Counted from the first letter of the stretch, positions 44,993-54,465 are shown. The stretch: 64,000 nucleotides of DNA from Arthrobacter gallicola (GCF_014836775.1 NZ_JACSQD010000004.1:239016-303015); one strand, 5' to 3'. Numbers and translations: made by a program. Notes: generated from the sequence alone by a model not told the origin.

Positions 44993-46575
44993 TGCGCGCC
45001 TGACGGGGTCCGGCCGGAAACCGGAAGGAGTTCCTCCACCCGTCCCCCGGAGACCCGCAGCGTCCGGCAGCCAAGGGCAGCGGTGAACTCGCGGTCATGG
45101 GTCACCGAGACCACCGCACAGCCGTGAACATCGCGCTGCTCGGTCAGCAGTGCCACGAGTTCACGCCAGGTGTTGGCGTCCTGCCCAAAGGTGGGTTCGT
45201 CCAGGAGGAGGATGTCCGGGGCGGTGGCGAGCATGGTCGCCACCGACAGCCGGCGTTTCTCCCCGCCGGAGAGAGTGAAGGGGTTGACCGGCAGCAGGGA
45301 CTGCAGCCGCAGCCGCTCCGCCAGCCGCCCCACAACGGCCTCCACCTCGGTCTCGCTCCGGCCGGCCCGCCGCGGCCCGAAGGCCAGCTCGTTATGGACC
45401 GATCCGGTGAGGAACTGATGCTCCGGTTCCTGGAATACCGTGCCGATCCGGGTGACCAGCTGGGCGGACTTCCATCTAAACGGCACGCTGCCGGCGCCGC
45501 GGGCCAATGGAGGTGCCGCCGCGAGATCCCCGCCGCGCGGACGCAGGAGCCCGCCCAGGGTCAGCGCCAGGGTGGATTTACCGGCACCGTTAGGCCCGGT
45601 GATGCCCACGGCGGTTCCGGCCTGCAGGGAGAGGTCTACTCCCGCCAGCACCGGCTGCCCCTTGGCGGTCCGGGCCACGTCCAAGCTCCGTGCCACCAAC
45701 AGATCGGTTCCCGCTCCCGGGCCCGCAGGCGCCGGCGGGACAATATCCCGCGCGGGGAAGAGCATTGCGGCCCCTGAGCCTGCCCCGGACCCTGACCCGG
45801 GCCCGGCCGCCGATCCGGCACCCGGGAGCCACACACCTGCCTCCGCAAGCCGGCTGCGGGTCCCGGCACCGGACAGCACCTGATCGGGTGGCCCGTCAGC
45901 AAGGATCCCGCCACCGGCGTCGAGCACTATCACCCGGTCCACAAGCTCTGCCCACGCCGCTACCCGGTGCTCCACCACAATCAGTGTGGCTCCGGTGCGG
46001 TCCAGGACCCGGGCTACGGCGTCCCGGATTTCCAGCACCCCGTCGGGGTCCAGGTTCGCGGTCGGTTCATCCAGCAGCAGCAATCCGGGCTGCATGGCCA
46101 GGATGGACGCCAGGGCCAGCCGCTGCTTCTGCCCGCCGGACAGCGCCGCGGTGGAGTGGTTCAGCGGAACCGCCAGTCCGACGTCGTCCAGCGCCGCCCG
46201 CACCCGCTCCCAGATCTCGTCCCGGGCAATGCCAAGGTTTTCGGCCCCAAAGGCAACCTCGTCTCCCACCCGGGAGAGCACAATCTGGCTGTCCGGATCC
46301 TGCAGCAGCAGTCCGGCGCGGCCCCGCGCTGCCTGGGGATGGACGCCGTCGAGCGTCAGCGAACCCGATTCGGTTCCACCGGTGTCCTCGCCAAGAACCC
46401 CGGCGAGGGCATGGAGCAGGGTTGATTTGCCGGCGCCGGACGCACCGAGGAGCAGAACCCGCTCGCCGGGACGGATCGAAAAGTCCGCCCCGGCCACAGC
46501 GGGCCGTTTACGCCCGGCGTGCCGCCAGCCCCAGTTGTGGGCGCTGACAGCCACAGGAGAGGTCCGTTGCTGCAT
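44989..46575 (-). CDS. ykoD: ECF transporter ATPase, two fused domains (YkoD-like)
   Basis: A 528-residue protein with two ABC ATPase domains in one chain, as in YkoD. The first (about 5-235) has Walker A GASGAGKST and signature LSGGQKQRLALA. The second (about 275-515) has GPNGAGKST and LSGGEKRRLSVA. A Gly/Ala/Pro-rich linker separates them. The start at 46575 lies four bases after the ykoE stop on the minus strand; the longer frame runs antisense-like through ykoE and is not real. Powers thiamine-precursor uptake. Confidence 0.93.
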   Translation of the reverse strand: MQQRTSPVAVSAHNWGWRHAGRKRPAVAGADFSIRPGERVLLLGASGAGKSTLLHALAGVLGEDTGGTESGSLTLDGVHPQAARGRAGLLLQDPDSQIVLSRVGDEVAFGAENLGIARDEIWERVRAALDDVGLAVPLNHSTAALSGGQKQRLALASILAMQPGLLLLDEPTANLDPDGVLEIRDAVARVLDRTGATLIVVEHRVAAWAELVDRVIVLDAGGGILADGPPDQVLSGAGTRSRLAEAGVWLPGAGSAAGPGSGSGAGSGAAMLFPARDIVPPAPAGPGAGTDLLVARSLDVARTAKGQPVLAGVDLSLQAGTAVGITGPNGAGKSTLALTLGGLLRPRGGDLAAAPPLARGAGSVPFRWKSAQLVTRIGTVFQEPEHQFLTGSVHNELAFGPRRAGRSETEVEAVVGRLAERLRLQSLLPVNPFTLSGGEKRRLSVATMLATAPDILLLDEPTFGQDANTWRELVALLTEQRDVHGCAVVSVTHDREFTAALGCRTLRVSGGRVEELLPVSGRTPSGAQ

Positions 46576-46579
46576 GGTT

Positions 46580-47185
46580 TTACACGTCCGCCGTACGGCC
46601 TGCCGCGAACGGGGACAGCACCCCGGTCCGTGCCAGCGCCCGCACCGCAAGCCAGGACAGCAGACCGGCCAGCACCAGACCGGATACCGCTGCGAAACCG
46701 GTGTAGAGCGCCTGCCATTGGAAGGCCCATTCGGGTTTGTACAGGATCGATTCACTGACACCCAGGAAGAGTCCGGATCCCAGCCCGGCCAGGAGGGCCA
46801 CAGGCAGAGTGAACTTCCGGTAGAGGAACAGCAGGAAGACCAGTTCCGCTCCCAGCCCCTGGATAGCACCGGAAAGCAGCACGGAGAGGCCAAACTGGGT
46901 GCCCAGGACGCCGGAGACGGCTGCGGCCAGGACCTCACAGTAAATGGCTGCGCCAGGCTTGCGGATAATCAGTCCGCCCAGGACACCGGCAATCAGCCAG
47001 CCGCCGGTGTACAGCCCGCCGATCGGCGGGAAGGCAAGGACCAGGGCCTCGACCCCGCCGTAGGCCAGTGACCAGGCCCAGAAAACGACGCCGACGGCCA
47101 CTGCGAGCACCGAAGCGACAACGATGTCCACAACCCGCCACGAAAACGGGCTGCGCGCAGGTGCCCGTTGAAGAGTGTGTTCCAT
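46580..47185 (-). CDS. ykoE: ECF substrate-capture subunit (YkoE family)
   Basis: A 201-residue membrane protein, S component for hydroxymethylpyrimidine (HMP) or a related thiamine precursor. Five to six membrane segments; the WRVVDIVVASVLAVAVGVVFW first helix pattern and LGGLIIRKPGAA are typical of the YkoE family. The ATG at 47185 follows AGGAGGAA. It is the first gene behind a TPP riboswitch, which strongly supports a thiamine-related ligand. The AGGAGG sequence is buried in a hairpin. Confidence 0.92.
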   Translation of the reverse strand: MEHTLQRAPARSPFSWRVVDIVVASVLAVAVGVVFWAWSLAYGGVEALVLAFPPIGGLYTGGWLIAGVLGGLIIRKPGAAIYCEVLAAAVSGVLGTQFGLSVLLSGAIQGLGAELVFLLFLYRKFTLPVALLAGLGSGLFLGVSESILYKPEWAFQWQALYTGFAAVSGLVLAGLLSWLAVRALARTGVLSPFAAGRTADV

Positions 47186-47194
47186 AAAAAGTTT

Positions 47195-47212
47195 CCTCCT
47201 GTATTCAGGAGG
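47195..47212 (-). promoter_or_regulatory. SD-sequestering hairpin before ykoE
   Basis: On the minus strand CCTCCTG-AATA-CAGGAGG forms a perfect 7-bp stem with a 4-base loop. The right arm contains the AGGAGG ribosome site of ykoE. It lies about 45 bases after the TPP aptamer, so it is a likely translational expression platform. Confidence 0.8.
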
Positions 47213-47255
47213 GGAGGGAAACCCCCGCGTTCTGCGGCGGTGCACCCCTGAGATC

Positions 47256-47376
47256 TCGACTCCCTTCGCCGGTACTAACCGGAGCAGGTTCGAGGGTCTG
47301 CGGCTTGGTCCGCACTCTCAGCGCCCGAATTCCCCGCCCGGTTACCGGATCGGAGGAAGCGGCGCTCCCCTGTCGT
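47256..47376 (-). ncRNA. TPP riboswitch (THI element)
   Basis: On the minus strand, reading from 47376, the TPP aptamer is recognisable: GGGGAGC, the invariant CTGAGA (about 47314-47319), then ACCCTCGAACCTG and the CCGG...ACCGGCGAAGGGA end. The outer stem can pair GAC with GTC at the two limits. It controls the ykoEDC operon that follows. Boundaries are good to a few bases. Confidence 0.92.
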
Positions 47377-47487
47377 GTGTATGCGAGGTCCACTGTACAC
47401 GCAGTCCACCGGGGTTTCGGGTTGTTTTGGGTTCCTGCGCAGGTAGCGTAGGAAGCGATAGCACCGAACAAACGCCAAGGAGCGCAT

Positions 47488-47751
47488 ATGAACCTGATCC
47501 TGAAACTGCTCGGAACCGGCGTGAGCGTCGGCGCGGGCCTGGCTTCCGCAAAGATCCTGGACTTCATCTGGACGAAGGCCACGGGTAACGAACCGCCCAA
47601 GGACAAAGACGGTGCCCTCGACGTGAGCCTGCGCTCCGCCGTCATTTTCGCCTTGGTTTCCGGCGCCGTCAGCCAGGTCATCCGGGTCCTGACCAACCGC
47701 GGCACGCAGAAGGCAATCGCCCGCTACAACCGCACCCCCGAGGTTGTCTAG
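47488..47751 (+). CDS. DUF4235 membrane protein
   Basis: An 87-residue protein of the DUF4235 family, common in actinobacteria. Two hydrophobic helices (about 3-28 and 50-70) flank the conserved PKDKDGALDVSLRSA segment, and the C-terminus is basic. AAGGAG precedes the ATG by six bases. A strong terminator follows the stop at once, so it is monocistronic. It is divergent from the ykoE operon. Function unknown. Confidence 0.85.
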   Translation: MNLILKLLGTGVSVGAGLASAKILDFIWTKATGNEPPKDKDGALDVSLRSAVIFALVSGAVSQVIRVLTNRGTQKAIARYNRTPEVV

Positions 47752-47764
47752 GCACCTCTGAACC

Positions 47765-47798
47765 GGTTTCCCGGCAGCGCACTAGCTGCTGGGAAACC
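47765..47798 (+). terminator. Rho-independent terminator after the DUF4235 gene
   Basis: A 14-bp stem (GGTTTCCCGGCAGC with GCTGCTGGGAAACC, one wobble) around a 6-base loop, followed by TTTCGTTTTC. Confidence 0.9.
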
Positions 47799-47809
47799 GC
47801 TTTCGTTTT

Positions 47810-48340
47810 CTATCCCTCCCGGCTGCGGCCGGGCGGGCGGGCACGTCCCTCGGCTTCGGCGCGGGAATGTTCCATCGCTTCCTCATCGAGGTCACCCGTG
47901 TAGAAGGTGCCGTCCGGCTCCTGGCCGGGATCGTCGTCGACCTTTGGATCGGCCGACTCTCCCTCGTCTTCAGCAGCCGCCTCAAACATCAGGCGCTGTG
48001 CACGCTCCACCACGTCATCAAGCTCGTCGATGGTCAGCAGCTCCGGGCGCAGGTGCTTGGTCCGGTAGCCGGCCCGGCCCACCATATGCGCCGAGACCGG
48101 AGCGGTGAGCAGCTGGAAAATCCAGCACACCGCCAGGATGGGCAGAAGCACCCAGCTGCGGAACTCCACGGCCATGGCCATCAGGAACAGCAGCAGGCCC
48201 AGGACCTGCGGTTTGGACGCTGCGTGCATCCGGCTCATGAGGTCCGGGAAGCGCATGAGCCCGATGGCGGCGGCAAGTGACATCAGGGCACCGCCGAGCA
48301 GCAGGACCGCGACGATTACGTCGATCACGTTTTCACTCAC
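47810..48340 (-). CDS. mrpG: Mrp Na+/H+ antiporter subunit G
   Basis: A 176-residue subunit with three membrane segments (about 5-27, 36-58, 66-88), including the family's LMRFPDLMSRMHAASKPQ motif. A hydrophilic acidic C-terminus (100-176) is longer than in Bacillus MrpG. Start codon is GTG at 48340. Last gene of the six-gene mrp operon; MrpG is required for complex assembly. Confidence 0.9.
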   Translation of the reverse strand: MSENVIDVIVAVLLLGGALMSLAAAIGLMRFPDLMSRMHAASKPQVLGLLLFLMAMAVEFRSWVLLPILAVCWIFQLLTAPVSAHMVGRAGYRTKHLRPELLTIDELDDVVERAQRLMFEAAAEDEGESADPKVDDDPGQEPDGTFYTGDLDEEAMEHSRAEAEGRARPPGRSREG

Positions 48341-48342
48341 GG

Positions 48343-48600
48343 CTACCTCCTGTCCGTCACGAAGCGGGCCACGGTCACTGAACCGATGAAACCGATCAGC
48401 GAGATTGCAATCAGCAGGGCCAGGAAATCCAGGTTCCGGTGAATCACCATCTCAATCACCAGGGCACCGCCCAGGATTGCCAGCAGCACATCCGCTGCCA
48501 GCACGCGGTCCAGGATCGACGGACCGCGGACAATCCGGAAGATCGCCCCGGCAGCGGCGACGGCGAGCATAACGGCCGCGGCTATGATCACGGCAGCCAT
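48343..48600 (-). CDS. mrpF: Mrp Na+/H+ antiporter subunit F
   Basis: An 85-residue subunit with three membrane segments. The RIVRGPSILDRVLAADVLL segment is diagnostic of MrpF/MnhF. It shares a base with the mrpE stop and is two bases from mrpG, so the genes are translated as a unit. Confidence 0.92.
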   Translation of the reverse strand: MAAVIIAAAVMLAVAAAGAIFRIVRGPSILDRVLAADVLLAILGGALVIEMVIHRNLDFLALLIAISLIGFIGSVTVARFVTDRR

Positions 48601-49196
48601 CAGCTGACCTTTCCGTTCCGCAGTTCCCTGAGGTCTTTTTGCTCGGCACGCACCAGCGCGAGGTCCTCCTTGGTTCCGATGGCCCGGATCAGCCAGGACT
48701 CGGTGGCCCGGACATCATCGCGGACTTTTTCTGCGGCTTCCTGGGTATCCACGCCCAGGCAGTGGAGGTAGAGCGTGGACGTGGAACGGTCCACTTCCAC
48801 TACCAGGGACCCGGGGATCAGGGACAGTGAGTGACCGGTGGCCGTCACCAGCAGGTCGGAGTGGCTGCGCAGTTTGACGGCGACGACGGCGTTGCGGATT
48901 TTGGGTCCGTGCGCAATGGCCTGCCACAGCACCTGGACCGAAGCCACCACCAGTTTGTAGAGGAACCGGACGCCGAAGCCGAGTGCGTAGATGAGGTTGA
49001 ACCGGCCGCTGAGATCCACCGGCGGCAGGTAGAAGATGTTGGTGACCACGAAGGCAATAAGCGCACCGAAGACCAGGTTGCCCAGGCTGAAGTCCTGCCA
49101 GAGGGCTCCCCACAGCAGGACGAGCCAGATGATCAGCGGCAGTTCCTTGAGCAGCGGAATCCGCGGGTGGTTACGCATGCGGGCTTTTTTGGTCAT
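48600..49196 (-). CDS. mrpE: Mrp Na+/H+ antiporter subunit E
   Basis: A 198-residue subunit. Two to three membrane segments near the N-terminus (about 16-90) are followed by a cytosolic domain with the conserved SHSDLLVTATGHSLSLIPGS pattern and TLYLHCLGVD. It overlaps mrpD by four bases upstream. The C-terminal charged helix is slightly longer than usual. Confidence 0.92.
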   Translation of the reverse strand: MTKKARMRNHPRIPLLKELPLIIWLVLLWGALWQDFSLGNLVFGALIAFVVTNIFYLPPVDLSGRFNLIYALGFGVRFLYKLVVASVQVLWQAIAHGPKIRNAVVAVKLRSHSDLLVTATGHSLSLIPGSLVVEVDRSTSTLYLHCLGVDTQEAAEKVRDDVRATESWLIRAIGTKEDLALVRAEQKDLRELRNGKVS

Positions 49197-50803
49197 CGGA
49201 CGTTCCCCTCACCGAAGACGGCTTCGATGTACGGTGTCCGGTCCAGCAGGTCCTGGGCAGCCCGGTCGCTGAGCGAGAAGAGCGGCCCGGCGAGCACTGT
49301 CAGGGCTACACCCAGGGCCACCAGCCCGATCGTCGGGTAGACCATGGACCGCGGCAGCAGGTTCACCGTGGAACGGCCGGCGAAGCGTCCGCTCTGGTGT
49401 TCCCGGACGTTACCGGAATCGCGGACGGCGCTGCCGTCCGGGGTGGTTGCCAGCAGGATCGGATCCGGGTGCACGGCATCTTCCGGCGTGCGCCAGAAGG
49501 CGCGGTTCCACACCCGGGCCATCACCAGCAGGGTCAGCAGCGACGTAAGCACGCTGGCTGCGACCAACACGTAGGCCAGCGGGGTTCCCAGGTCAACGCC
49601 GGCCTGCATCAGACCCAGTTTTCCAAGGAACCCGGAGAAGGGCGGGATGCCGGCAAGGTTGATGGCCGGGATGAAGTAGAGCACTGCCAGCAGCGGGGAC
49701 AGCTTGGCCAATCCGCCCAGCCGGTCCATGTTGGCTGTCCCGCCCCGGCGTTCGATCAGTCCTGTGACCAGGAAGAGACTGGTCTGCACGGTGATGTGGT
49801 GCACCACGTAGAAGACCGCGGCGCCGATGCCGACCACGGAGGCGACAGCCAGCCCGAACACCATGTAGCCGATGTGGCTGACCAGCGTGAAGGAGAGCAT
49901 ACGTTTGATGTCGGTCTGCGCCAGGGCACCGAGGATACCCACCAGCATGGTCAGCCCGGCCACGATCATCAGCAGCGTGTTGATCCGGTCCCCCGGGAAC
50001 AACAGTGTTTCGGTGCGGACCATGGCGTACACGCCAACCTTGGTCAGCAGGCCCGCGAACACCGCGGTGACGGGCGCAGGAGCGGTCGGATAGGAGTCCG
50101 GCAGCCAGAAGGACAACGGGAAAACGGCAGCCTTGATGCCAAAGGCCACCAGCAGCATCAGGTGCAGCATCATCTGCGTGCCCGGGTCCAGCTCCCCCAG
50201 CTTCGTGGCCAGATCAGCCATGTTCACTGTGCCGGTGGCCGCGTAGATCATGGCGATCGCGATCAGGAACAGCACGGAGGAAATGACGCTGACGACGACG
50301 TAGGTCACGCCGGCGCGGATGCGGGGCGTGGTGCCGCCCAGCGTCATCAGCACGTAGCTGGCCGTCAGCAGGATCTCGAAGCCCACGTACAGGTTGAACA
50401 GGTCTCCGGCCAGGAAGGCGTTGGAGACTCCGGCCACCAGGATCAGATAGGTCGGATGGAAGATCGAGATGGGTCCGTCTTCGTCGCCGTCGGCCATGCC
50501 CTGGCCGGCAGCGTAGATCAGCACCGCCAGGCTGATGGCCGTGGAGACCACGAGCATGAGGGCGGAGAACTGGTCCACCACCATGGTGATGCCGAAGGGC
50601 GGGAGCCAGCCGCCGATGTTCACGGCCTGCGCCCCGGTTTCCCAGACAGCGGTCAGCAGGAAGCACTCGAGCAGCAGGGTCAGGGTCAGCACGCTGATGC
50701 TGACGATCCGCTGGGAACGCTGGTGCCGGATCAGGATGAAGGCCAGCGCCGCACCAAAGAAGGGCAGGACAACGGCGAGCGGGGCAAAACTGGAAGCGTT
50801 CAT
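49193..50803 (-). CDS. mrpD: Mrp Na+/H+ antiporter subunit D
   Basis: A 536-residue NuoL/M/N-like (proton-translocating Q_oxidored) subunit with about 14 membrane segments. The conserved helix with MMLHLMLLVAFGIKAAVFPLSFWLPD contains the lysine used for ion translocation, and TDIKRMLSFTLVSHIGYM carries the next conserved lysine. MrpA and MrpD together form the ion-transport path of the complex. Overlaps mrpC and mrpE by four bases. Confidence 0.95.
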   Translation of the reverse strand: MNASSFAPLAVVLPFFGAALAFILIRHQRSQRIVSISVLTLTLLLECFLLTAVWETGAQAVNIGGWLPPFGITMVVDQFSALMLVVSTAISLAVLIYAAGQGMADGDEDGPISIFHPTYLILVAGVSNAFLAGDLFNLYVGFEILLTASYVLMTLGGTTPRIRAGVTYVVVSVISSVLFLIAIAMIYAATGTVNMADLATKLGELDPGTQMMLHLMLLVAFGIKAAVFPLSFWLPDSYPTAPAPVTAVFAGLLTKVGVYAMVRTETLLFPGDRINTLLMIVAGLTMLVGILGALAQTDIKRMLSFTLVSHIGYMVFGLAVASVVGIGAAVFYVVHHITVQTSLFLVTGLIERRGGTANMDRLGGLAKLSPLLAVLYFIPAINLAGIPPFSGFLGKLGLMQAGVDLGTPLAYVLVAASVLTSLLTLLVMARVWNRAFWRTPEDAVHPDPILLATTPDGSAVRDSGNVREHQSGRFAGRSTVNLLPRSMVYPTIGLVALGVALTVLAGPLFSLSDRAAQDLLDRTPYIEAVFGEGNVR

Positions 50804-51288
50804 CGTTTTGCCTCTCCTGTGGTTCCGGTGCCCGCGCCGCGCTGCGACCCGGGTGCTTCTTCGGCTTCCTCCGCCGGTGTGAACTCCGTGGTGTCCTCGG
50901 GGACATCGGCGTCGTCTTCCGCGTCGTAGCTGCTCTGGCTGGCCACGCGGCGGTCTTCGATGTCGTCCTGCACTTCGTCCTGCCGTCCAAGGACCCAGGA
51001 GCGGTAAATGATGCCGAGCATAAACGCGGTCACGGAGAAGGAGATCACGATGGACGTGAGGATGAACGCCTGCGGCAGCGGATCGTTGTAATCCTCCGGC
51101 GGAATCTCCGCGTTGAACAGCGGCGCCAGCCCCTCATAACCGCCCGTGGCAAGGAGCAGGATGTTGGTGGCGTTGGTCATCATGGCCAGGCCCAGCACCA
51201 CCCTGGTAAGGCTGCGCTCAAGGAGCAGGTAGATGCCGGCGGCGTACAGTGTGCCCATAATCAGCAGCAGTGTGATGTTCACGCTCAT
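50800..51288 (-). CDS. mrpC: Mrp Na+/H+ antiporter subunit C
   Basis: A 162-residue NuoK-like subunit. Three membrane segments (about 3-23, 29-50, 73-95) carry the LYAAGIYLLLERSL and TNATNILLLA motifs. The C-terminal 60 residues are acidic and polar, an actinobacterial extension of the usual about 110-residue protein. Overlaps neighbours by four bases on both sides. Confidence 0.93.
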   Translation of the reverse strand: MSVNITLLLIMGTLYAAGIYLLLERSLTRVVLGLAMMTNATNILLLATGGYEGLAPLFNAEIPPEDYNDPLPQAFILTSIVISFSVTAFMLGIIYRSWVLGRQDEVQDDIEDRRVASQSSYDAEDDADVPEDTTEFTPAEEAEEAPGSQRGAGTGTTGEAKR

Positions 51289-54287
51289 CGGGACACTCCT
51301 TCCGCATCCAGCAGTTCCGGTTCGGGTTCGATCAGGTCCTCATCGTCGGAGGACCCGCCTTCGCTGCGTTCATCAATCTCAGAACCGAGGCTGCGGAGCA
51401 CATCGAGGACCAGGCCGACGACGACCAGGTAGACGCCGATGTCGAAAATCGTGGAGGTGACGAACTTGATGTCACCGAAGACCGGCCAGGTGAAGCTCAG
51501 GATCGCGGTTTGCAGGATCTGTCCGCCGAAGAACAGGGGCGCGGCTGCGGAGAGCGCGGCCAGGCCAAGCCCGCCGCCCAGGAGCATGCCCGCACTGACC
51601 GGGGTAGCTTCGGCAAGTTCGAACCGGCCGCCGGCCAGGTAGCGGATAGTCAGCGCCAGGCCTGCCATCAGGCCGCCGGCGAAACCGCCGCCCGGGGCAT
51701 TGTGCCCGGCGATCAGCAGGTAGACAGAGAAGACGATCACGGAGTGGAAGAGCAGGCGGGTGATCACCTCGAAGATGATCGACCGGCGTTCCGGGGCCAG
51801 TGTCCGGCCGGCCACCAGCCATGCTTCGCGCGCCACTGTGGAGAACTTGCGTGCCAGCGCGAGCGTGGCTGCCTCCCGGTCGGAGGAACCAAAGTGCTCG
51901 CGTCCGCGGTCCACCGATCCGGTGGCAACCTCGTCGGCGCGGCGCCGTTTGTCGCCCCGCCCGCGGATGAAGATCAGGGAGGCGACACCGGTGGCGGCCA
52001 TGGTCAGCACGGAGATCTCACCAAAGGTGTCCCATGCACGGATGTCCACCAGGGTGACGTTGACGATGTTGAGTCCCCCGCCGCCCTTGTAGGCCAGCTC
52101 CGGGTAGGCCAGGGAAATCGGCTCGGCCACGCGGGAGGCCATCGCGGACATCGCGAACACCACCATCGCAGCGCCGAAGCTGATTCCCAGCAGGGCGCGC
52201 AGCAGCCGCTGGCCGGTGGGCTCCCGCTTCCAGAGCCGGGCCGGCAGGGAACGCAGGGCCAGCACGAATGCGACCAGCACGATCGTCTCCACCAGCATCT
52301 GGGTCAGAGCCAGGTCAGGAGCACCCTGCAGCGCGAAGATCAGGGCGATTCCGTAGCCGCTGACGCTGACCATCAGCACGGCCAGGAAACGCTTGTTGGC
52401 CCGGGCAGCGCCCAGGGCACCGATCACCACGGCAGCACCGATGACCGCCTGCACGGGCGAATCGAACCAGTGGAAATTCTCCGGCATCTGGGCGCCGCGG
52501 AAAATCACGGCGGCAAGCGGGCTGATGATGGCCATGGACAGGATCACGAAGAGGTAGAACGTCAGTGAACCGCGCTGAGTGCGGCCGGTGACCCATACCG
52601 CGGCGTCGTCGAGCAGGCCGATAAGCCCGCGGTAGGAACGCTCGGCGTCGAGCGGACTCGCGGTGAGCGTCTGGAACCGTTCCACTCGTTCGCGCTGCCA
52701 GAACAGCAGCAGGCCGACGGCGATGGTGACACCGGTCAGCCCCAGCGCCGGAGTGAATCCATGCCACAGGGCAAGATGCGTCACCGGGCCGTCTGCGGGG
52801 TAGAGATCCGCGTAGGGTGTGGCCGCGGTGTCCAGCGGCCTGGGCCAAAGACCGAACACCAGGGTGGCAGCGGCCAGCAGGGCCGGCGGGGCCAGGAACG
52901 GCCACGACACCGGCTTGAACGCCGTCGGCTCGCAGGTTGCCTTGGTGGCGAATCCGCCCCAGACGAAGCGGCAGCTGTACGCGAAGGTCAGGATGGCACC
53001 GGCGACGACGCCGATCAGCAGGATCCAGCCGGTGAGGTTGTTCTCATGCCCGGCGTAGTGGACGTAGGTTTCGTACACCGATTCCTTCGCCACAAAACCC
53101 AGCAGCGGCGGCAGACCCGCCATCGATGCGGCACCGATGACGGCGACGGCGGCCAGCAGCGGCGCGGAGCGTCCAACTCCGGAGAGCTTGCGGATGTCGC
53201 GGGTTCCGGCCTGGTGGTCGATGATGCCGACAACCAGGAAGAGGGTCGCCTTAAAGAATCCGTGCGCGAGCAGCAGGCCGATGCCCGCGATGGCGGCCTC
53301 GCGGTTGCCCAGTCCCACCACCAGGGTGAGGAAGCCCAGCTGGCTCACCGTTCCATAAGCGAGCATGAGCTTCAGGTCGTGCTGGCGCAGCGCCCGCCAG
53401 CCGCCCAGCAGGAGCGTGGCCAGGCCGAGGACGGAGATGACTGCACTCCAGTAGGCAGTCTCTGAGAACCCCGGAGCCAGGCGGGCAATCAGGTAGATGC
53501 CGGCCTTCACCATGGCAGCAGCATGCAGGTACGCGCTGACAGGCGTGGGTGCAGCCATGGCCGCCGGGAGCCAGAAGTGGAAGGGCAGCAGCGCGGACTT
53601 GGATACGGCCCCGACGAGCATCAGCACGATCGCGACGTCCACGATCACGCCGCTGGCGACAAGTTCCGGCGCCATCGCCATGATTTCGGAAATCCGGTAC
53701 GTGCCGGCAACTGAGCCGAGCATGATCATTCCCACAAGCATCGCCAGGCCGCCGAAGGTGGTGACGATCAGTGCCTGCAGTGCCGCACGGCGGGCCGAAA
53801 GCCGGTGGGCCGCGTAGCCGATCAGCAGGTAGGACAGGATGGTGGTCAGTTCCCAGAAGATGAACAGCAGGATCAGGTCATCTGCCGTAACGAGGCCGAA
53901 CATCGCCGCAGCGAAGGCCAGAAGCTGGGAACCGAAGGCCCCCATCTTGGGATCTTCCGGGCGGAAGTAGCGCGCGCAGTAGAACAGGACCAGGGAACCG
54001 ACGCCGAGGATCAGGATGGACAGGTCCGCGGACAGCGCATCCATGCGGAAGGCGAGTTCAACGCGGAGGTCCGGAATCCAGGGGATCACCACGGACGGCG
54101 GGGCATTCGGTGCACCCGAGGAAAGGCTCTGGTCAGCCCCGGTGTAGGAGGGGAACGTGGCCATCAGCCAGATGAACGCCCCTGCCGGAACGGCGGCCAG
54201 GATGTAGAAGGCTGACCGGCCAAACCACCGGAAGAATAACGGCGCCGCTAATGCCACCGTGAACAAAACGGTGAGCACAACTAGCAC
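51285..54287 (-). CDS. mrpA: Mrp Na+/H+ antiporter subunit A fused with MrpB domain
   Basis: A 1000-residue membrane protein. The N-terminal two-thirds is NuoL-like (MrpA core, about 14 segments) with HFWLPAAMAAPTPVSAYLHAAAMVKAG motif parts. A DUF4040/MbhD-MbhE-like middle follows, and the C-terminal 180 residues are the MrpB domain (FHSVIVFSVYLLIAGHNAPGGGF and GGGLMAGLA region). No separate mrpB gene exists, consistent with the fusion. Start is GTG at 54287 behind GGGAGA. First gene of the operon mrpA(B)-C-D-E-F-G, which exports Na+ and supports pH and salt tolerance. Confidence 0.95.
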   Translation of the reverse strand: MLVVLTVLFTVALAAPLFFRWFGRSAFYILAAVPAGAFIWLMATFPSYTGADQSLSSGAPNAPPSVVIPWIPDLRVELAFRMDALSADLSILILGVGSLVLFYCARYFRPEDPKMGAFGSQLLAFAAAMFGLVTADDLILLFIFWELTTILSYLLIGYAAHRLSARRAALQALIVTTFGGLAMLVGMIMLGSVAGTYRISEIMAMAPELVASGVIVDVAIVLMLVGAVSKSALLPFHFWLPAAMAAPTPVSAYLHAAAMVKAGIYLIARLAPGFSETAYWSAVISVLGLATLLLGGWRALRQHDLKLMLAYGTVSQLGFLTLVVGLGNREAAIAGIGLLLAHGFFKATLFLVVGIIDHQAGTRDIRKLSGVGRSAPLLAAVAVIGAASMAGLPPLLGFVAKESVYETYVHYAGHENNLTGWILLIGVVAGAILTFAYSCRFVWGGFATKATCEPTAFKPVSWPFLAPPALLAAATLVFGLWPRPLDTAATPYADLYPADGPVTHLALWHGFTPALGLTGVTIAVGLLLFWQRERVERFQTLTASPLDAERSYRGLIGLLDDAAVWVTGRTQRGSLTFYLFVILSMAIISPLAAVIFRGAQMPENFHWFDSPVQAVIGAAVVIGALGAARANKRFLAVLMVSVSGYGIALIFALQGAPDLALTQMLVETIVLVAFVLALRSLPARLWKREPTGQRLLRALLGISFGAAMVVFAMSAMASRVAEPISLAYPELAYKGGGGLNIVNVTLVDIRAWDTFGEISVLTMAATGVASLIFIRGRGDKRRRADEVATGSVDRGREHFGSSDREAATLALARKFSTVAREAWLVAGRTLAPERRSIIFEVITRLLFHSVIVFSVYLLIAGHNAPGGGFAGGLMAGLALTIRYLAGGRFELAEATPVSAGMLLGGGLGLAALSAAAPLFFGGQILQTAILSFTWPVFGDIKFVTSTIFDIGVYLVVVGLVLDVLRSLGSEIDERSEGGSSDDEDLIEPEPELLDAEGVSR

Positions 54288-54465
54288 GTTAGATCTCCCG
54301 GGTTCTCATAGGGTTTACAGGTCAGAACACAGCTTTAGTTATCAACGTTGCGGGCAAGGGGCTGTGTTTATTCTACCCTTGGCATACGCTCAGGCCCATT
54401 CGGGTGTGTCCGCTCAGATGCGGAATATTTCCGCGTCCCGTGGCGTTAATAAGGCCGTTGCGGGC

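Noticed and set aside
46576..46938. N-terminal extension of the fused ECF ATPase frame
   Set aside because: It runs through ykoE in another frame and is Trp/Cys/Pro-rich without homology; the ATG at 46575 starts the conserved ATPase.
49397..50929. 510-residue open frame opposite mrpD, rich in His/Gln/Gly
   Set aside because: Antisense shadow of a hydrophobic membrane protein gene.
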